Assembly (NCBI GenBank): GCA_044870295.1
Contig: JBIOYQ010000222.1
Span: 1-8,424, forward strand
Source: AC-52 sp044870295
GTDB lineage: Bacteria; Actinomycetota; UBA4738
DNA: 8,424 nt
Direction: 5' to 3'
Position 1 is the first letter of the stretch. Each line of letters begins with the position of its first letter. The notes below the pieces were generated by a model. It saw only the letters and a list, made by a program, of their open reading frames with translations. It made no database searches and had not been told where the DNA came from. This document shows positions 6,041-8,424 of this stretch, piece after piece. Made by a program: the position numbers and the translations under genes.

Positions 6041-6093
6041 GGCCCCTGACCTGACCTGGCGCTTTGCGATGAAGGAGCCGTGACCGGCGCTCC

Positions 6094-7281
6094 ATGGACA
6101 GGGACCGAGGGCCGTTCTTCTCCACCCCCTTCGTTGCCCGAGCGGCGCGCTGGGGCCTGCTCGCCTGGTCCGTCATCGGCGTCCTGATCTTGATCTACGC
6201 GCTGTATCGGTTCGTGCTGAAGCCGGTCGCCGTGGTGTTCCCGCCGCTGGTCCTGGCCCTGATCGTGATCTATCTCCTCAATCCCTTGGTCACCAGGCTG
6301 CAGGCTCGAGGTATCCCCCGGGTGTGGGGCACGCTGATCTGCTATGTCGTCTTCCTGTCGCTGGTCGGTTTGGCCCTGGCCAACTTCATCCCGGTGGTGA
6401 GCGATCAGGTCCGCGCGTTCGTCGGAGGGATCCCGGCGCTCCTCACGCGAGCCGAGAAGGGACTGGCGGACTTCGCCCAGCGGCTCGGTGTCCACATCGA
6501 CACGAAGTCCTTCTTCCAGAACTTCGAGCCGGGCCAGGGCAGCGCGTTCAACTTCCTGGGCAGGTTGACGTCGTTCACCTCGGGCGTGGTCCATCTCGCG
6601 CTCGTTCTGGTGTTGGGTCCCCTGCTCGCCTTCTACCTCCTGGTCGACCTGCCGAAGATCCAACGCGTCTCGCTGGCCGTCGTCCCGGCGACGCGTCGCG
6701 AGGAGGTCCGCGGGCTGGCCGGTGCGCTCGGCGAGACGCTGGGGGGGTTCTTCAGGGGCCAGTTCGTGGTGGCCCTGTTGGTCGGGGTGTTCAGCGCGGC
6801 GTCGTTCTACGTCGTCGGCTTGCCGTACTGGGCCCTGCTGGGGGGCCTGACCGCGATCCTGGCGCTGGTGCCGCTCCTGGGCATCGTGATCGCCGCCATC
6901 CCGGTTCTGTTCGTGGCCACCGCGACCAACACCCCCACCGGCGGCTTGTTGCACGTGCCGGGCGGCTGGAAGCTGGCCGCTGTGTGCGCCGGGGTGCTCC
7001 TGGTGGCGCAACAGCTGGACCTGCGCGTCCTTTCCCCGCGTCTCCTCGGCAAGTCCGTGCGGCTGCACCCGGTCACCGTGCTGCTCTCGCTGCTCATCGG
7101 AGGGACCCCGCAGGGGCTGTGGGGCATGCTGCTGGCCGTCCCGGTGGCGGCCGCCCTGAAGGTGATCCTGCTGCACGTCTGGGACACGCGCTCGCAGTGG
7201 CCGCCGCGCATGACCATCGCGTCGGAGGACGACCTCCCGGAGCTCCGGGCAGCCTCCGCAGCCTCCCATCCGACCGATTGA
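6094..7281 (+). CDS. AI-2E family transporter (PF01594-type permease)
   Basis: A 395-residue polytopic inner-membrane protein. Hydrophobic segments lie at about 20-41, 46-66, 77-101, 163-186, 222-243, 246-276, 293-307 and 326-360, with a soluble loop (102-160) between the third and fourth, the family layout. Recognisable patches are PLVLALIVIYLLNPLV (51-66), the long hydrophobic stretch around 246-276, and SPRLLGKSVRLHPVTVL (314-330), the conserved region before the last helices. Members export small molecules; some move AI-2 and others act as Na+/H+ antiporters, so the substrate is open. ATG 6094 gives the typical PFFSTPFVARAARW N-terminus. The AAGGAG at 6072-6077 is 16 nt away, too far to serve this ATG well, and a stop codon at 6070 blocks upstream extension. 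The gene is divergent from otsA, and the Rrf2 gene begins 44 bp downstream. Confidence 0.9.
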   Translation: MDRDRGPFFSTPFVARAARWGLLAWSVIGVLILIYALYRFVLKPVAVVFPPLVLALIVIYLLNPLVTRLQARGIPRVWGTLICYVVFLSLVGLALANFIPVVSDQVRAFVGGIPALLTRAEKGLADFAQRLGVHIDTKSFFQNFEPGQGSAFNFLGRLTSFTSGVVHLALVLVLGPLLAFYLLVDLPKIQRVSLAVVPATRREEVRGLAGALGETLGGFFRGQFVVALLVGVFSAASFYVVGLPYWALLGGLTAILALVPLLGIVIAAIPVLFVATATNTPTGGLLHVPGGWKLAAVCAGVLLVAQQLDLRVLSPRLLGKSVRLHPVTVLLSLLIGGTPQGLWGMLLAVPVAAALKVILLHVWDTRSQWPPRMTIASEDDLPELRAASAASHPTD

Positions 7282-7306
7282 CGACCGTCGAACCCCGGTC
7301 TACCGT
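7278..7306 (+). promoter_or_regulatory. Candidate housekeeping promoter of the Rrf2 gene
   Basis: TTGACG (7278-7283) and TACCGT (7301-7306, TANNNT) are separated by exactly 17 bp, a good actinobacterial promoter match. The -35 overlaps the permease stop codon. The expected transcript start is near 7313, leaving a short leader with AGGTAGG (7314-7320) 5 nt before ATG 7326. Confidence 0.55.
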
Positions 7307-7319
7307 TTCGAGCAGGTAG
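7300..7319 (+). promoter_or_regulatory. Inverted repeat CTACC-N10-GGTAG, candidate autoregulatory operator
   Basis: Perfect 5-bp arms at 7300-7304 and 7315-7319 span the candidate -10, the transcript start and part of the ribosome binding site of the Rrf2 gene. A dimeric repressor bound here would block its own transcription, the usual behaviour of Rrf2 proteins. The arms are short, so chance is possible. Confidence 0.35.
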
Positions 7320-7325
7320 GTTCAC

Positions 7326-7802
7326 ATGCTGAAGGTTTCCCAGAAGACCGAGTACGCGACGCGGGCCATGCTCGAACTCGCCCTGCGCCGGATCCGCCAC
7401 GGCGACGCGTTGGTACCAGCCAGGTCGTTGGCCGAGTCGCAGCAGATCCCCCTGCGCTTCCTCGAGCAGCAGCTCGGCTCCCTCCACAAGGCCGGGCTGG
7501 TGGAGAGCTTCCGCGGCGCCGGTGGTGGGTGCCGGCTGGCAAAGGAGCCTGCCGACATCAGGGTGTCGGACATCGTGGACGCCATCGAGGGCACCACGTT
7601 CCCCATGCACTGCCTGGACGTCGAGGACCACACGTGCTTCGCCGACTCGCACTGTGGACTGCAGGAGCTGTGGGGGGACGTCGATCAGGCGGTCCGCCGC
7701 GTCCTGGAGACGATCACGCTGGGAGACCTGGTGGATCGGCACCGGCGGAGAGTGGAGTCGCCGGTGTTCGCGCCGAGCGAGCTGCTTCGCCCTCGTCCCT
7801 GA
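7326..7802 (+). CDS. Rrf2-family transcriptional regulator, probable Fe-S sensor
   Basis: A 158-residue protein of typical Rrf2 length. The N-terminus (MLKVSQKTEYATRAMLELAL, 1-20) and the winged helix with ARSLAESQQIPLRFLEQQL (32-50), LHKAGLVES and RGAGGGCRLAK (63-73, the wing) are hallmark Rrf2/IscR sequences. The sensor part holds C96, C104 and C110, spaced CX7CX5C, as expected for Fe-S ligands in this family (NsrR and IscR are nearer CX5CX5C). C69 sits in the wing. Family members report on iron-sulfur status, nitric oxide or redox stress. Which one applies here, and the target genes, cannot be read from the window; no isc/suf genes are adjacent. AGGTAGG 5 nt before ATG 7326 supports the start. 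It may regulate itself through the inverted repeat in its promoter, and possibly the permease just upstream. Confidence 0.88.
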   Translation: MLKVSQKTEYATRAMLELALRRIRHGDALVPARSLAESQQIPLRFLEQQLGSLHKAGLVESFRGAGGGCRLAKEPADIRVSDIVDAIEGTTFPMHCLDVEDHTCFADSHCGLQELWGDVDQAVRRVLETITLGDLVDRHRRRVESPVFAPSELLRPRP

Positions 7803-7883
7803 ACGGGACGGCTCAGCTACGGGGTGGACCAGGAAGGGCGGCCGTCGCCACCCGCGAAGCGCGCGCCCAAAGGGGGGGACGCG
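7803..7883. other. Convergent junction between the Rrf2 and DUF5679 genes
   Basis: The two genes end facing each other across 81 bp. GGGTGG (7822-7827) and CCACCC (7848-7853) could pair around a smaller GGCG/CGCC stem (7837-7849), making a possible bidirectional hairpin. There is no T-run on either side, so it is only a weak terminator candidate. Confidence 0.25.
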
Positions 7884-8033
7884 TCAGGCCTTGCTGAGGA
7901 TCCGCATGACCGTCGTGCCGCATACCGGGCACTTGCCCTTGGCCGCCTTCATGCCGTTCTTCATGGTGGTCTCTTCACCCTCGAACTGGCGCTTGGCCTT
8001 GCACTTGACGCAGTACGCCTCGTAGGTCGCCAT
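7884..8033 (-). CDS. DUF5679-type small zinc-ribbon protein
   Basis: A 49-residue basic protein running from ATG (complement of 8031-8033) to TGA (complement of 7884-7886). It opens MATYEAYCVKCKAKRQFEGE and closes AKGKCPVCGTTVMRILSKA. Two CX2C knuckles (C8/C11 and C35/C38) form a four-cysteine zinc ribbon. The pattern EAYCVKCK ... KNGMKAAKGKCPVCGT ... ILSKA is what I recall for DUF5679, a short family of unknown function in actinobacteria and relatives. The ribosome binding site is a perfect 10-nt match to the 16S 3' end, so strong translation is expected. It is convergent with the Rrf2 gene, 81 bp away, and could be transcribed alone. Role (RNA, ribosome or protein binding) is unknown. Confidence 0.88.
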   Translation of the reverse strand: MATYEAYCVKCKAKRQFEGEETTMKNGMKAAKGKCPVCGTTVMRILSKA

Positions 8034-8037
8034 TCAC

Positions 8038-8047
8038 TCACCTCCTT
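8038..8047 (-). promoter_or_regulatory. Perfect Shine-Dalgarno of the DUF5679 gene
   Basis: AAGGAGGTGA on the minus strand complements ten bases of the bacterial 16S 3' end and lies 4 nt before the ATG. It is the strongest ribosome binding site in the window. Confidence 0.85.
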
Positions 8048-8057
8048 CCCATCTCCG

Positions 8058-8114
8058 GCCCTCGCCCGAGGGCGGGCCCTCAAATAGCCTTCGAGGCCGC
8101 TCCACGGCGGCCTC
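8058..8114 (-). other. Two hairpins in the DUF5679 leader region
   Basis: GAGGCCGC (8093-8100) and GCGGCCTC (8107-8114) are perfect 8-bp arms around a 6-nt loop. GCCCTCG (8058-8064) and CGAGGGC (8067-8073) make a second compact GC hairpin. Read on the minus strand they lie in the leader between a candidate promoter and the Shine-Dalgarno. Neither is followed by a T-tract, so a standard intrinsic terminator is not supported. The first could still end transcription from the membrane-protein gene, or act as a leader structure. Confidence 0.45.
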
Positions 8115-8121
8115 ACGCTCG

Positions 8122-8150
8122 AATTCTCCGGGCCGAAGCGTCAGAGTCAA
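8122..8150 (-). promoter_or_regulatory. Weak candidate promoter for the DUF5679 gene
   Basis: On the minus strand TTGACT (8145-8150) is followed after 17 bp by AGAATT (8122-8127). The -35 is good and the -10 poor. An inverted repeat AAGCGTC (8136-8142 and 8158-8164, 15 bp between arms) flanks the -35 and could be an operator. Confidence 0.3.
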
Positions 8151-8177
8151 GCACCCGGACGCTTGGAGGCCCCTCCC

Positions 8178-8271
8178 TCAGATGCCCCTCTCCCCGAGGT
8201 AGTTCCCCAGGAACGGGGCATCCATACCGGATGTCGGGTAGTCGAACCGGCCTCGGGGGGCCGGCGGATGG
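8178..8271 (-). other. Coding-like stretch in the +1 frame after the membrane-protein stop
   Basis: Downstream of the TGA at 8272-8274 (minus strand), the frame shifted by +1 stays open for 32 codons to a TGA at 8178-8180. It has no start codon of its own except an internal ATG 15 codons from the end. G/C at codon positions 1, 2 and 3 is 21, 17 and 26 of 32, the pattern of real high-GC coding sequence. The peptide ends TSGMDAPFLGNYLGERGI. It could be the true C-terminus of the membrane protein, separated by a one-base error or a frameshift. The ATG overlapping the stop opens a different, less coding-like 42-codon frame. Confidence 0.35.
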
Positions 8272-8424
8272 TCATACGCGCCGGCGCACCGACGACGCGA
8301 TGGCCCCGATGGCCGGCGCCATGACGAGCCAGAGGCCGATGGTGGCCACCAGGGAGGTCCCGTAGCCGAACGGGTTGATGCCCACCTCCTCATGGAGGAT
8401 CCCGGCGAAGATCATCAGCAGCCA
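8272..8424 (-). CDS. C-terminus of a membrane protein (5' partial)
   Basis: The minus strand is open from the window edge to TGA (complement of 8272-8274), giving 50 residues with almost every codon ending in G or C, clearly coding. Two hydrophobic segments are visible: LLMIFAGIL at the edge and SLVATIGLWLVMAPAIGAIA (24-43), separated by HEEVGINPFGYGT and followed by a basic tail SSVRRRV. This is the end of an integral membrane protein with a positively charged, probably cytoplasmic C-terminus. I do not recognise the family. The stop context is GTA TGA C, and a coding-like frame continues after it. Confidence 0.7.
   Translation of the reverse strand, partial: WLLMIFAGILHEEVGINPFGYGTSLVATIGLWLVMAPAIGAIASSVRRRV

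Noticed and set aside
6009..6176. 56-codon N-terminal extension of otsA
   Set aside because: GT20 homology starts right after Met at 6008, and the extension overlaps the start of the divergent permease.
6034..7269. 411-codon minus-strand frame opposite the AI-2E permease
   Set aside because: It is a shadow of a clear membrane protein. Its Gln/Arg/Asp-rich composition is the complement of hydrophobic codons.

Overview
The window looks like chromosomal DNA of a high-GC actinobacterium, possibly an uncultured lineage known only from assembled genomes. The evidence is the strong G/C bias at third codon positions, GTG/TTG starts, a DUF3263 gene next to a LytR_C gene (an actinobacterial pairing), a DUF5679 zinc-ribbon gene, and an OtsA/OtsB trehalose pair. 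I saw no rRNA, tRNA, CRISPR array, insertion sequence or phage gene. The species cannot be named from sequence alone.

Layout. Positions 2-877 (+) are the 3' part of a gene for a long charged octad-repeat helix ending in a zinc ribbon. It is followed by a sulfotransferase-like protein (900-1640, +) and an NAD-type glutamate dehydrogenase (1677-2924, +). Next is a compact (+) operon: DUF3263 (3011-3274), a membrane-anchored LytR_C protein (3292-3813) and trehalose-6-phosphate phosphatase otsB (3810-4550). otsB has no ATG, GTG or TTG upstream of its catalytic motif and probably starts at a CTG that overlaps the previous stop codon. otsA (4557-6008, -) faces otsB tail to tail with 6 bp between the stops. 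An 85-bp divergent region then leads to an AI-2E family permease (6094-7281, +) and an Rrf2-family, probably Fe-S, regulator (7326-7802, +) with its own promoter. On the minus strand at the right are a 49-residue DUF5679 zinc-ribbon protein (7884-8033), with a perfect Shine-Dalgarno and a structured leader, and the C-terminus of a membrane protein that runs off the window (8272-8424).

How the genes work together. OtsA and OtsB form the two-step trehalose pathway (UDP-glucose + glucose-6-phosphate to trehalose-6-phosphate to trehalose). otsB is transcribed with a LytR_C envelope protein and a DUF3263 candidate DNA-binding protein, which hints at coupling between envelope state and trehalose supply. 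Glutamate dehydrogenase is central nitrogen/carbon metabolism, and the Rrf2 regulator suggests local redox or iron sensing.

No defence system, biosynthetic cluster or clearly new multi-gene system is visible. The best leads are the octad-repeat/zinc-ribbon protein, the CTG-started otsB, a 12-nt promoter element shared at the same distance from two start codons, a likely self-controlled Rrf2 promoter, and a coding-like frame-shifted tail behind the last membrane gene.
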